A stretch of DNA of 27,204 bases from an uncultured Collinsella sp. (GCA_900547655.1 URHQ01000021.1:1-27204); one strand, 5' to 3'; shown: positions 17,783-24,754, counted from the first letter of the stretch. The notes: generated by a model not told the origin, from the sequence alone. Made by a program: numbers and translations.

Positions 17783-18301
17783 TTACGCCTCGTTTTCGAT
17801 GGTGGCGCGGGCACGCTCGGCAGTCAGTTCTGCCAGGCGATCCTCGTCTACCAGGGTGAGGCCCTTGGTCGGGCACGCCTCGGCACACGCCGGGCCGCCG
17901 GGACGGTCCACGCACAGGTCGCACTTGAGCACGAAGCTCTTAGTCTGCGAACCCACGCGCACGTCGCCCATCAAGACGGGGACCTGCGTAGTCGCCACAC
18001 TCACGGCGCCAAAGGGGCAGGCCATGACGCAGCTCTTGCAGCCGATGCAGTTGTCCTCGTTGACGCCGATGCGATGGTTCTTTGGATCAAAGAACAAGGC
18101 GCCCGTAGGACAGGCCTTCGCGCACGGAGCGTCCTCGCAGTGGTGACATGCCACCGGCGCGGAGATCTCGTAGGTGCGCGTTACGCGCAAGCGAGGTGCG
18201 GCGATGTTGCCGGGAATATCGTGTGCCTCGATGCACGCCGCCATACAGGTTTGGCACCCAATGCAACGTGAGGAATCGGCTACGACTCGTTTATTGCCCA
18301 T
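17783..18301 (-). CDS. hycB: HycB-like four-cluster ferredoxin, electron acceptor of FdhF
   Basis: A 172-residue iron-sulfur protein with four cluster motifs: C13/C16/C19/C23 in SRCIGCQTCMAAC, CHHCEDAPCAKACP, CIGCKSCVMACP and CDLC...CAEACP. By position and sequence type it is the small subunit that takes electrons from FdhF, like E. coli HycB (203 residues). The ATG at 18301 (MGNKRVV) is supported by GGAGGGAG upstream; the longer reading from 18409 has a low-complexity start and is rejected. It is the first gene of the operon, with a 428-base control region upstream shared with a divergent toxin-antitoxin pair. A related protein, HyfA, is encoded after fdhF. Confidence 0.9.
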   Translation of the reverse strand: MGNKRVVADSSRCIGCQTCMAACIEAHDIPGNIAAPRLRVTRTYEISAPVACHHCEDAPCAKACPTGALFFDPKNHRIGVNEDNCIGCKSCVMACPFGAVSVATTQVPVLMGDVRVGSQTKSFVLKCDLCVDRPGGPACAEACPTKGLTLVDEDRLAELTAERARATIENEA

Positions 18302-18480
18302 GTTGTTCACTCCCTCCTGAATCCCATGCCGGAGAGACCCTGTCGACGTTGCCCCGGACCGCCCGTGGTCCGGCATCGGCGTATCGAGTGCATGCGGCGA
18401 AACAGGCACTTCGATAGAATTCCTCCAACGATATACAGGTTAAATATACGCAGTTGCAGGTGGCAAACTTGAGCATAGGG

Positions 18481-18504
18481 CCTGCAATACGGGTGTATTG
18501 CAGG
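18481..18504. promoter_or_regulatory. Perfect 10-bp inverted repeat, candidate operator
   Basis: CCTGCAATAC and GTATTGCAGG are exact inverted copies separated by GGGT. Part of it, GTGTATTGCA (18493-18502), recurs as GTGTATTACA at 18549-18558. The site is about 180 bases before the hycB start. No gene ends nearby on the plus strand and no T tract follows, so a regulator-binding site is more likely than a terminator. Confidence 0.5.
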
Positions 18505-18629
18505 GGTTTTGGCAGGTTGGAATTATTCTCTAGAAGCTATAAAGGTGAGTGTATTACATGCGTACACCTCTGAGATTTTTACACGCTCTCATTTTGGATG
18601 TACTACGCTTGTATTCGTGTTAACGGTTA

Positions 18630-18686
18630 TTTACTTGAGTAAAATAAAGTAATGGTTATAAGATTCTAAGATGTCGGTATATACCG
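18630..18686 (+). promoter_or_regulatory. Candidate promoter and operators of the toxin-antitoxin pair
   Basis: TTGAGT (18635-18640) and TATAAG (18657-18662) are separated by 16 bases, a plausible sigma70-type promoter. The -35 lies inside the palindrome TTTACT-TG-AGTAAA (18630-18643). A perfect 12-bp palindrome CGGTATATACCG (18675-18686) lies just after the likely transcript start. Type II antitoxins with ribbon-helix-helix domains commonly repress their own promoters at such sites. Confidence 0.5.
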
Positions 18687-18729
18687 CATTTGACCGACTA
18701 TATTGCACGCTAGCTAAGGGAGGGCAGTG

Positions 18730-19053
18730 ATGTCATCGACGCAAAAACGAGCCATCCTGCAGGTGCGCATTCGCGAAGAGGACAAGCAGCATGCCGAGCG
18801 CCTCTACGACGCCATGGGCACATCGCTTGCCGAGGCCGTCCGTCTATTTGTCGCGCAGAGCATTTTGATGCGCAAGCTCCCCTTTCAGCCGGTCGCCGTG
18901 CGCTCAAAGGACGGCACCGCCGCCTATGGATCGCTCAAAGCATATGGTGACCCCAATCGCCGCGCCGAGGAGCGCAATGCCTGGATTGAGTACCTTGCCA
19001 CGGAAAGCGACGATTCGATTTTGGGTCCCGAGGAAGTAGATATCCATGAGTAG
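18730..19053 (+). CDS. RelB/DinJ-like ribbon-helix-helix antitoxin
   Basis: A 107-residue protein with a predicted ribbon-helix-helix DNA-binding region at about residues 7-50: a basic strand (RAILQVRIREED), then a helix-rich part with TSLAEAVRLFVAQSILMRKLPF. That last stretch is typical of RelB/DinJ-family antitoxins. The acidic C-terminal part (ESDDSILGPEEVDIHE) would bind the toxin. The ATG at 18730 is preceded by AGGGAGGG; a GTG one codon earlier is possible. Its end overlaps the start of the PIN gene by 8 bases, the usual arrangement of antitoxin before toxin. The partner is not RelE-like, so this is a mixed pair. Confidence 0.78.
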   Translation: MSSTQKRAILQVRIREEDKQHAERLYDAMGTSLAEAVRLFVAQSILMRKLPFQPVAVRSKDGTAAYGSLKAYGDPNRRAEERNAWIEYLATESDDSILGPEEVDIHE

Positions 19054-19522
19054 CACCATCATCGACGAGACCGTCATCCTACGCTACCTGCTTGACGACG
19101 ACGAAGTTCTGTCACCGCGCGCCGCTAAGGTCATCGCCACGCGCACCGCTCGCGTCTACCCCGAGATCATCACGCGCGTCGTGGTCACGCTGCGCGACGT
19201 CTATAAGGTTCCCCGCGTTGAGATTGCTACGGCCATGAGAAGGCTGCTCGATGACGTCATGGTCGACGAGCCCACCGTTGTCGCCCTTGCCGTCAAACTC
19301 TTTGGCAAGACCCATATGGACTTTACCGACTGCCTCCTCGCAGCCCGAACCGCCATCTACAACGATGATGTCGTGAGCTTTGGCAAGCCCATCATTCAAG
19401 GCATGATCGATTACCGCCGCAAGCGTCAAACCGCTGCCGAAGTCCGCGACCACGCCGCCGAAGCCCGCAGCCGAAGCACCGACTCCACCATCGACAAGCT
19501 CCGCCACCAATCCCGCCACTAA
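19046..19522 (+). CDS. PIN-domain protein, probable VapC-like toxin
   Basis: PIN-domain toxins are metal-dependent ribonucleases. The 158-residue protein begins with IIDETVILRYLLDDD, close to the VapC start (canonical D-T-N-V), which gives D7. E40 (VYPEIIT) and D92/D95 (HMDFTDCLLAA) fill the other acidic positions. The segment after that, VVSFGKPI, differs from the usual V-T-F-D-K form, and the last 35 residues are a charged tail not needed for the fold. It overlaps the antitoxin gene by 8 bases. Most likely a toxin, but the target RNA cannot be told from sequence, and activity may be altered by the Asn-to-Thr change at residue 9. Confidence 0.75.
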   Translation: MSSTIIDETVILRYLLDDDEVLSPRAAKVIATRTARVYPEIITRVVVTLRDVYKVPRVEIATAMRRLLDDVMVDEPTVVALAVKLFGKTHMDFTDCLLAARTAIYNDDVVSFGKPIIQGMIDYRRKRQTAAEVRDHAAEARSRSTDSTIDKLRHQSRH

Positions 19523-19567
19523 CCGACAGGCAACGGCATCGCCCGCCTCTCAGCCCCATCCCCTCCT

Positions 19568-19636
19568 AAGTTGCGGTGAAATAGTTCCTGGATTTAGGCT
19601 TATTCGAGCTTTTCAGGAACTATTTCACCGCAACTT
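19568..19636. repeat. Long palindromic repeat, copy 1
   Basis: Two perfect 23-base arms (19568-19590 and 19614-19636), starting AAGTTGCGGTGAAATAG, enclose a 23-base centre. An almost identical unit with a 23-base centre is at 20879-20947. This copy is preceded by CATCCCCTCC. It lies 45 bases after the PIN gene stop. A separate small inverted repeat TTAGTGCC/GGCACTAA is at 19653-19675. Confidence 0.9.
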
Positions 19637-19652
19637 TCTGTAAGGGTGGTTT

Positions 19653-19675
19653 TTAGTGCCACCGAGGGGCACTAA
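19653..19675. repeat. Short inverted repeat
   Basis: TTAGTGCC and GGCACTAA form a perfect 8-bp stem with a 7-base loop. It lies in the gap between the PIN gene and the AbiEi-like gene. It has no following T tract on either strand that would make a clear terminator. The rest of 19676-19808 shows nothing further that I can name, apart from TTTGGTC/GACCAAA arms about 21 bases apart near 19735-19770. Confidence 0.45.
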
Positions 19676-19808
19676 TCAACCGTTTGCCGATATGTTTGGC
19701 TCTGGCTCATGGCTCTGACCTGCCCCGTCAAGCTTTTGGTCAGTTCATGGCAAGGTCTGGCGGACCAAATATGGGATAGCGTAGTGTCATTCACTCCCCC
19801 TCGAGACC

Positions 19809-20816
19809 ATGGGGTCGAAAATGAGTCATGATAAACGCTGTTCCAAACCGCAAGCAGAGCTGTTCTTCCGGTTATTCGAGGCCCATCATGGCGGGCACCT
19901 GTTTGTAGCTACCAAAAAATGGGACGAACGCTGTGCCTACGCGCTCATGCAAAAAGAGATGATTATTCGACTCTACAACCATGTCTACGCTGATCCCGCG
20001 TATTGGGATGACCTCGGCGTCGAAGATCGCATCTTTCAGTTGGCATCCGCTATTGCGGTCGTTGAACCGGATGCCGTGTTTTGTGGAGCAACGGCGGCGC
20101 TGCTCTATGGCATCGGTTCTGCATATTCGCTTCTCGACAAGGTGCAAGTGCTGCTACCGCGTTCCACCAGACGCGATATGTACGAATTCGTTGAATACCG
20201 ACGCTGGCGACCGGGCGACGTATGGCAGCTCGGCCCGTTTACGCTAACGGATCCATATCGCACGGTGGTCGACATCGCCCGAACGAGCGCTTTTCGATAT
20301 GCACTAGGCTATGTCGACGGGTTGGCTCGTGAGTACGGTGTCGAGCGTGAAGAATTGCGTGCATATGCACAAGCGAACTGCCGCGGATTGCACGGCATCG
20401 CGCGCGCATTTGACGTTTTTGAACACATGGATGGCAGGTCGGATAACGGTGGAGAATCCGAAGCACGGGCGGCAATGATTATGGCAGGAGTTGCCGCTCC
20501 CGAACTTCAGGTTGAAATCACTCGACCGGGAAACGCCGGCTATTATTTGGCAGATTACGGCTGGCAGATGCCAAACGGCTCTTGGATGCTGGCTGAGCTG
20601 CATGGACTGGGCAAGTTTGAGGGCGATGCCCAAAATGATCCGGAACATACTGCGGCAAAAACCTATCGAGCTGCCCTCGTGCGCGACGCGAACCTGCGTG
20701 CTATGGGCCACAACGTCATTCATTTCAAGCTCTCAGACACCTACGATGTCAAAGCGTTCGGCTCCATGATGCGCGGCTACGGTATACCGACCACAAAACC
20801 CTACGCAGACTCCTGA
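19809..20816 (+). CDS. AbiEi-like protein with C-terminal nuclease-like region (DUF559 type), orphan
   Basis: A 335-residue protein resembling actinobacterial proteins annotated as AbiEi-family antitoxin domain or DUF559. An N-terminal part (about 40-110) has the QKEMIIRLYNHVYADPAYW and FCGATAALLYGI stretches; the centre has DPYRTVVDIARTSAFRYALGYVDGLARE. The C-terminal part contains GESEARAAMIMAGVAAPELQVEI, LADYGW, LAELHG and MGHNVIHFKL, in the order seen in Vsr-like endonuclease folds. No AbiEii nucleotidyltransferase follows, so a type IV toxin-antitoxin role is not supported. The start is uncertain: ATG at 19809 has no ribosome site, while ATG at 19821 has GGGG 6 bases upstream. The gene is less GC-rich than its neighbours and is flanked by two repeat copies, suggesting transfer. 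Confidence 0.7.
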   Translation: MGSKMSHDKRCSKPQAELFFRLFEAHHGGHLFVATKKWDERCAYALMQKEMIIRLYNHVYADPAYWDDLGVEDRIFQLASAIAVVEPDAVFCGATAALLYGIGSAYSLLDKVQVLLPRSTRRDMYEFVEYRRWRPGDVWQLGPFTLTDPYRTVVDIARTSAFRYALGYVDGLAREYGVEREELRAYAQANCRGLHGIARAFDVFEHMDGRSDNGGESEARAAMIMAGVAAPELQVEITRPGNAGYYLADYGWQMPNGSWMLAELHGLGKFEGDAQNDPEHTAAKTYRAALVRDANLRAMGHNVIHFKLSDTYDVKAFGSMMRGYGIPTTKPYADS

Positions 20817-20878
20817 CCGGCCGCCCTCATCTTCTCGACAAAAGAATCCATCATCGACCCAGCCCGCTCGGCCTCAAT

Positions 20879-20947
20879 AAGTTGCGGTGAAATAGTTCCT
20901 GGATAACAGCTATTGCGGCTAGTCCAGGAACTATTTCACCGCAACTT
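20879..20947. repeat. Long palindromic repeat, copy 2
   Basis: Arms are a perfect 25 bases or slightly more (20879-20903 and 20923-20947), starting AAGTTGCGGTGAAATAG as in copy 1. The 69-base unit has the same size as copy 1. Its outer side reads TAGGAGGGGATG, the inverse of the CATCCCCTCCTA outside copy 1, so the pair is in mirror orientation around the AbiEi-like gene. Confidence 0.9.
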
Positions 20948-20981
20948 AGGAGGGGATGTGGGGTCCCGGCATGTATATGAA

Positions 20982-21015
20982 AATGGCTCTGGTCCCAAAA
21001 GGAATCAGAGCCATT
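20982..21015 (-). terminator. Probable terminator of the tRNA transcript
   Basis: Perfect 10-bp arms AATGGCTCTG/CAGAGCCATT (20982-20991, 21006-21015) with a 14-base loop lie 11 bases after the tRNA-Gly CCA end. On the minus strand TTCAT follows the last arm, which itself ends in TT, so the T tract is short. Confidence 0.55.
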
Positions 21016-21026
21016 CATCTATCTTA

Positions 21027-21100
21027 TGGAGCGGGCGACGGGAATCGAACCCGCGTCATCAGCTTGGAAGGCTGGGGTTCTACCATTGAACTACGCCCGC
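21027..21100 (-). tRNA. tRNA-Gly (anticodon UCC)
   Basis: The minus-strand sequence folds into a full cloverleaf: GCGGGCG/CGCCCGC acceptor arms, anticodon loop CTTCCAA (anticodon TCC), and GGGTTCGATTCCC T arm. Discriminator T and CCA are encoded (21027-21030). It lies 6 bases downstream of tRNA-Pro on the same strand, so the two are probably co-transcribed. Confidence 0.95.
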
Positions 21101-21106
21101 AAGATA

Positions 21107-21183
21107 TGGTCGGGACGACAGGATTTGAACCTGCGACATCCTGCTCCCAAAGCAGGCGCGCTACCAAACTGCGCCACGTCCCG
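21107..21183 (-). tRNA. tRNA-Pro (anticodon UGG)
   Basis: The minus-strand sequence has CGGGACG/CGTCCCG acceptor arms, anticodon stem CCTGC/GCAGG with loop TTTGGGA (anticodon TGG), and a CAGGTTCAAATCCTG T arm. Discriminator A and CCA are encoded (21107-21110). Length is 77 bases with CCA. Confidence 0.95.
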
Positions 21184-21234
21184 AAGGTGTTGAGCAGCTA
21201 AGGTCTAGACCTTGCGTGTCCCAAAGCGAAGGAA

Positions 21235-21263
21235 ATTATAGGGGAGACTCCCCGCCTGTGCAA
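21235..21263 (-). promoter_or_regulatory. Sigma70-type promoter of the tRNA-Pro/tRNA-Gly unit
   Basis: On the minus strand TTGCAC (21263-21258) and TATAAT (21240-21235) are separated by exactly 17 bases, an almost ideal housekeeping promoter. The -10 lies about 50 bases before tRNA-Pro. The spacer contains GGGGAG-T-CTCCCC, which could also form a small hairpin after brnQ. A perfect 14-bp palindrome AAGGTCTAGACCTT lies in the leader at 21200-21213. Confidence 0.85.
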
Positions 21264-21274
21264 GCGCAGAAACC

Positions 21275-22633
21275 CTAGCTGCTCGAATGTGCGACAAACT
21301 GGCTATGAACCAGACCAATCACAAACGCGACCACAGCAACCGGCGCCCACGCGGCTCCAATGTCCGCCAGCGGCAGCGCATCGAACGGCAGCCACGCGCC
21401 AGCAAAGAACGCATCGCGGACCGAAGTGATTACGCTCTGTACCGCGACAACGCCGCCGACCCAGACCCACACCTGCGGGTGCGCGTCGCAAAAGCCGTGC
21501 ACCAGGCCCATAAGTACCAGCACAATGGCAACGGGATACAGGGCATTGAGCATAGGCACCGAGAACATGAGGATCACGTCGAGGCCCACGTTGGAGAGCA
21601 CGCACGAAAACGCCGCAAACACAAAGGCGAGAATCGCAAAGGGACGGCGCATGCCCTCCTCGGAGGCCTCCGCTCCCCCATCGACCACATACGTCTCGCA
21701 GAAGTAACGCGAGCAGCAGCTGATGAGGCCGATGCACACGTTCATGCAGGCAAGGAAAAAGATCGCAAAGACCACGACCGTGCCGGCAAGGCCAAAGTGC
21801 ATGGAGGCAGAGCGGGCAAGGATGGCAGCGCCGTTGGTGGCATCGGGCATAACCGTGCCGAGCTGCATGCCGGCAAGCGCCAGGCCGCAGTAGATGATGG
21901 CCATGAGCGCACCGGCGATCACACCGGAGCGCGAAATCTCGAAGGCCACGCGCTTGTCATCGGTAACACCCAACTCGTGGATGGTCTCGGCGATGATGAT
22001 GCCAAAGGCGAGCGACGCAAGCAGGTCCATGGTCTGATAGCCAGTCAGAAAGCCCTGCACGGCGGCGCCGGCATTGTAGGGAGCCTGCGGCGCGACAGCG
22101 GGACCCAGCGGCGAGATCACGGCGGCACCCACAACCAGCACGATGAGCGCGATGAGCGCGGGGCCCGTAATGCGGCCGAGCACGCGCGTGATGACACCCG
22201 GGCGCAGCGTGAGCACAAACGCGACGACGAAGAACCCGATGGCAAACACCAGACGTGCTGCGCCGAGCGAAACACCCTCGGGTAGCAGCGGCACCAGCAT
22301 CTCGAAGGCCGTAGAGCTTGTGCGCGGAATGGCCAGGCACGGACCGATGGCCAGGTAGACCGCCGCAACGAAGAATTCGCCAAACTTGGGGTGCACGCGG
22401 CCGGCAAGCTCGCGCGCCGTTCCGGCAAGTGCAACGGCGATAAAGCCCATAACAGGCAGGCCGATGGCGGCAATCAAAAAGCCGATCATGGCAAGCGGCG
22501 TGGCCGTGCCGGCCTGAAGTGCCAGCAACGGCGGAATGATGAGGTTACCGGCGCCAAAGAGCATCGAGAACAGCGCAATGCCGACGGTAACGACACGGTC
22601 GAAGCGCAGGCCGCGCGGAGCGGATGAGGCCAT
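21275..22633 (-). CDS. brnQ: BrnQ-type branched-chain amino acid carrier (LIVCS family)
   Basis: A 452-residue membrane protein with about 12 hydrophobic segments, of the cation-coupled branched-chain amino acid transporter family. Hallmarks are the N-terminal IALFSMLFGAGNLIIPPLL, the GPCLAIPRTSSTAFEM segment and GFLTGYQTMDLLASLAFGIII. The ATG at 22633 has AAAGGTG upstream; a GTG two codons earlier overlaps that site and is less likely. A strong terminator lies between it and the upstream desulfurase gene, so it is a separate transcript. It transports leucine, isoleucine or valine; the exact substrate cannot be told from sequence. Confidence 0.93.
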   Translation of the reverse strand: MASSAPRGLRFDRVVTVGIALFSMLFGAGNLIIPPLLALQAGTATPLAMIGFLIAAIGLPVMGFIAVALAGTARELAGRVHPKFGEFFVAAVYLAIGPCLAIPRTSSTAFEMLVPLLPEGVSLGAARLVFAIGFFVVAFVLTLRPGVITRVLGRITGPALIALIVLVVGAAVISPLGPAVAPQAPYNAGAAVQGFLTGYQTMDLLASLAFGIIIAETIHELGVTDDKRVAFEISRSGVIAGALMAIIYCGLALAGMQLGTVMPDATNGAAILARSASMHFGLAGTVVVFAIFFLACMNVCIGLISCCSRYFCETYVVDGGAEASEEGMRRPFAILAFVFAAFSCVLSNVGLDVILMFSVPMLNALYPVAIVLVLMGLVHGFCDAHPQVWVWVGGVVAVQSVITSVRDAFFAGAWLPFDALPLADIGAAWAPVAVVAFVIGLVHSQFVAHSSS

Positions 22634-22655
22634 AGGCACACCTTTCGGGTCGAAA

Positions 22656-22687
22656 CAAAAACGGGACGGGCAAAAGACCCGTCCCGC
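22656..22687 (-). terminator. Rho-independent terminator of the selenium operon
   Basis: CGGGACGGG/CCCGTCCCG form a perfect 9-bp stem (22662-22670, 22678-22686) with a 7-base loop. On the minus strand TTTTTGTTT follows. It lies just after the stop of the desulfurase gene (22701) and before brnQ. Confidence 0.92.
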
Positions 22688-22700
22688 AAGTATATACGCT

Positions 22701-23840
22701 CTAGCAGGCTAAATCGCGCAAAGCGTCAATCGCGGTGTCGACTTCCTCGTCCGTGTTGAAATACCCAAACGAGAAGCGAACGACACCCTGACGCTCGGTC
22801 CCCAGCGCACGGTGCATGAGCGGGGCGCAATGGGCGCCGGGGCGCGTCGCAATCCCCCACCCTTGCATGAGTGCATCCGAGATCTCGGCAGAATCGATAT
22901 CGCCCACGTTGAGCGAGACGATCGCCGAGCGCGTCGGTTGGCCAAAGGCACCATAGAGCTTAATCCCCGGAATCTCGCGTACACCGGCAAGGAAGCGATC
23001 CGCCAGTGCTCGCTCGTGTGCCGCAATCGCCTCGACCCCGCCTTGCGCCTCGATAAAGTCGAGACCTGCGGAAAGGCCCGCGATGCCATGACCGTTGAGC
23101 GTGCCCGCCTCAAGGCGCGTGGGCCACTCAAGCGGCTGCAGCGCATCAAAGCTGTGCACGCCGGTGCCGCCCATGGCCCACGGAGCCACGTCAACGCCAT
23201 CCGCCACGGCCAGGCCGCCGGTGCCTTGAGGTCCCATGAGCCCTTTGTGGCCGGTAAAGCACACAACATCGAGCCCCATGGCGTGCATATCAATATGCGC
23301 CGTGCCGGCAGACTGAGAGGCGTCAACGATCACCAGCGCACCGGCCGCATGGGCCATGGCCGCCACGCGCGCAATGTCGACCGCGTTGCCGGTCACATTG
23401 GAGGCGTGCGTCACCACCACAGCACGCGTACCGGGCGTGACCAGCCGCTCGAGCTCGTCGTAGTCGAGCACGCCATTGGTATCACAGCCCGCATGCTCAA
23501 CCGTCACACCCTGCTCTGCCGCCAGGCGGTTAAGCGGACGCAGCACGGAGTTGTGCTCGAGCACCGTTGTGACCACGCGGTCGCCGGGGCGCACCACGCC
23601 GTAGATGGCGGTGTTGAGCGCCGCGGTGGAGTTGGGCGTAAAACAAACATGGTCGGCCCGCGGGCAGCCCAGCAAGCGCGCAAGCTTGGCACGGCAAGCG
23701 TGAATCGTACGAGCGGCATCGAGGGCACCCGACGTGGCACCGCGCCCGGCATTGCCGAGCGAACACATCGCCTGCGTCACGGCATCGATGACCGTCTGCG
23801 GCTTGTGCATGGTCGTCGCCGCGTTATCCAGGTAGATCAT
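22701..23840 (-). CDS. Class V aminotransferase: cysteine desulfurase / selenocysteine lyase-like
   Basis: A 379-residue PLP enzyme that would release sulfur or selenium from cysteine or selenocysteine. It starts with MIYLDNAATT, has the PLP lysine K199 in FTGHKGLMGP and the likely persulfide or selenide cysteine C338 in TRPGAHCAPLMH. The form of the K199 and C338 loops is that of the group II (CsdB/SufS-like) subgroup. The ATG at 23840 overlaps the stop of the DUF3343 gene (ATGA) and has GGGAGG upstream, so translation is coupled. The link to yedF, DUF3343 and selD suggests a role in supplying selenium for SelD; activity on cysteine cannot be ruled out from sequence. Confidence 0.88.
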   Translation of the reverse strand: MIYLDNAATTMHKPQTVIDAVTQAMCSLGNAGRGATSGALDAARTIHACRAKLARLLGCPRADHVCFTPNSTAALNTAIYGVVRPGDRVVTTVLEHNSVLRPLNRLAAEQGVTVEHAGCDTNGVLDYDELERLVTPGTRAVVVTHASNVTGNAVDIARVAAMAHAAGALVIVDASQSAGTAHIDMHAMGLDVVCFTGHKGLMGPQGTGGLAVADGVDVAPWAMGGTGVHSFDALQPLEWPTRLEAGTLNGHGIAGLSAGLDFIEAQGGVEAIAAHERALADRFLAGVREIPGIKLYGAFGQPTRSAIVSLNVGDIDSAEISDALMQGWGIATRPGAHCAPLMHRALGTERQGVVRFSFGYFNTDEEVDTAIDALRDLAC

Positions 23841-24088
23841 CGCACGACCTCCCACATGTCGATCACGGTATAGCCCTCGGTAGGAATGCCCGCCGCGGCG
23901 AGTTCGCCGCGCAGCAGCTCCTCATCGGCAGGCAACGCCTTCCACGCCAGACCGCAGCCGGCAGCGACCTCCCCGGGCACGGGAATCGTTCGCCCGGGAA
24001 GGCCGCGCTCGATGCACAGAGACTCGCAGCCCATGGCGGCCGCCGTGGTGGGAAACGTGATGACAAGCGCCGGGCGCTTCTCCCTCAT
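23837..24088 (-). CDS. DUF3343 family small protein, putative Se/S carrier-like
   Basis: An 83-residue protein of the DUF3343 family, often found next to selD and yedF. It contains VITFPTTAAAMGCESLC near the N-terminus and a central PVPGEVAAGCGLAWK; the Cys residues could carry sulfur or selenium, but this is not shown. The ATG at 24088 (MREKRP) has GGAG upstream; the longer reading from 24151 has an Arg-rich start and overlaps the end of yedF, so it is rejected. Its stop overlaps the start of the desulfurase gene. Biochemical function is not established. Confidence 0.82.
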   Translation of the reverse strand: MREKRPALVITFPTTAAAMGCESLCIERGLPGRTIPVPGEVAAGCGLAWKALPADEELLRGELAAAGIPTEGYTVIDMWEVVR

Positions 24089-24107
24089 GGCAACTCCAAC
24101 CAATACG

Positions 24108-24734
24108 CTACGGGCGCACGACGCGCACGGCCTGCTCCATCTTCTCCACAATCACGTACATATTCGTGACATCGCCCACCGCGAGCTGGTCCTTAATGCC
24201 ATAGTGATCGAGGCAGGTGCCGCAGGTAAGGATCTCGACGCCCTGCTCGGCCAGACCCTTCAGGTCGTCGAGCACCGGTGAGCCCTCGACGGTGAGCTTG
24301 GCGCCACCGTTGTAGAACAGCATGGTCGCGGGCAACTCCTCCTGCTGCGTCACGGCAAAGATAAAGGCCTTCATGAGCTTGTGGCCCAGCTCGTCGTCGC
24401 CGCGGCCCATGCAGTCGGTGTAGACGGAAATGACGAGCTTGCCCTTGCCGGCGCTGGCATCGCAGAAGGCAGCGCCATCCTGCTCGGGATCGGCCACGGC
24501 AACGGCGCCAGAGGTCGCCACGGTCACGTGCCACTCGGCGTCAGAAACCTTCTCGACCGAGGCCGTGCAGCCTTTCTCCTGCGCCATCTTGGAAATGTTC
24601 TTGACGGCGGTCTCGTTGTCGACCGAGGTCACGACGGCGCCCTCGCCATCGAGCTGCTTCAGGGCTTTGAGCGTCTTGACGACGGGCAGCGGGCAGGCAT
24701 CGCCCATGGCATTGACTTCAATTTTGGTAGACAT
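24108..24734 (-). CDS. yedF: YedF, TusA-like selenium metabolism protein with DsrE-like domain
   Basis: A 208-residue protein with an N-terminal TusA/SirA-like domain carrying the CPxP motif (C14 in GDACPLPVVKTLKAL) and a C-terminal DsrE-like domain with CGTCLDHYGI. This is the YedF arrangement found beside selD in many bacteria. The CPxP cysteine could hold a persulfide or selenide. The ATG at 24734 has AAGGAA 6 bases upstream. The longer reading from 24986 has an Arg-rich start and overlaps selD. A short hairpin lies between it and selD. The likely role is selenium handling for selenophosphate synthesis, inferred from family and neighbours. Confidence 0.88.
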   Translation of the reverse strand: MSTKIEVNAMGDACPLPVVKTLKALKQLDGEGAVVTSVDNETAVKNISKMAQEKGCTASVEKVSDAEWHVTVATSGAVAVADPEQDGAAFCDASAGKGKLVISVYTDCMGRGDDELGHKLMKAFIFAVTQQEELPATMLFYNGGAKLTVEGSPVLDDLKGLAEQGVEILTCGTCLDHYGIKDQLAVGDVTNMYVIVEKMEQAVRVVRP

Positions 24735-24754
24735 AGCAAATTCCTTTCGAAAGA

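Larger units (their letters stand above)
18302..18729. promoter_or_regulatory. Divergent control region between the formate hydrogenlyase operon and a toxin-antitoxin pair
   Basis: This 428-base stretch has no convincing gene and is clearly more AT-rich than its surroundings beyond about 18420. It must hold the promoter of the 15-kb minus-strand operon. AT-rich TATATTTAA on the minus strand (about 18445) could be a -10 region, but no good -35 is seen, so activation by a regulator is likely. I found no convincing -24/-12 sigma54 site. Palindromes inside it are listed separately. Confidence 0.6.

Noticed and set aside
18470..18540. Sigma54 (-24/-12) promoter
   Set aside because: A TGGCA is present, but the spacing and the second box do not fit and it is not in the right orientation for the operon.
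20956..21201. Plus-strand ORF of 81 codons
   Set aside because: It runs through the two tRNA genes on the other strand and carries the antisense of their sequence.
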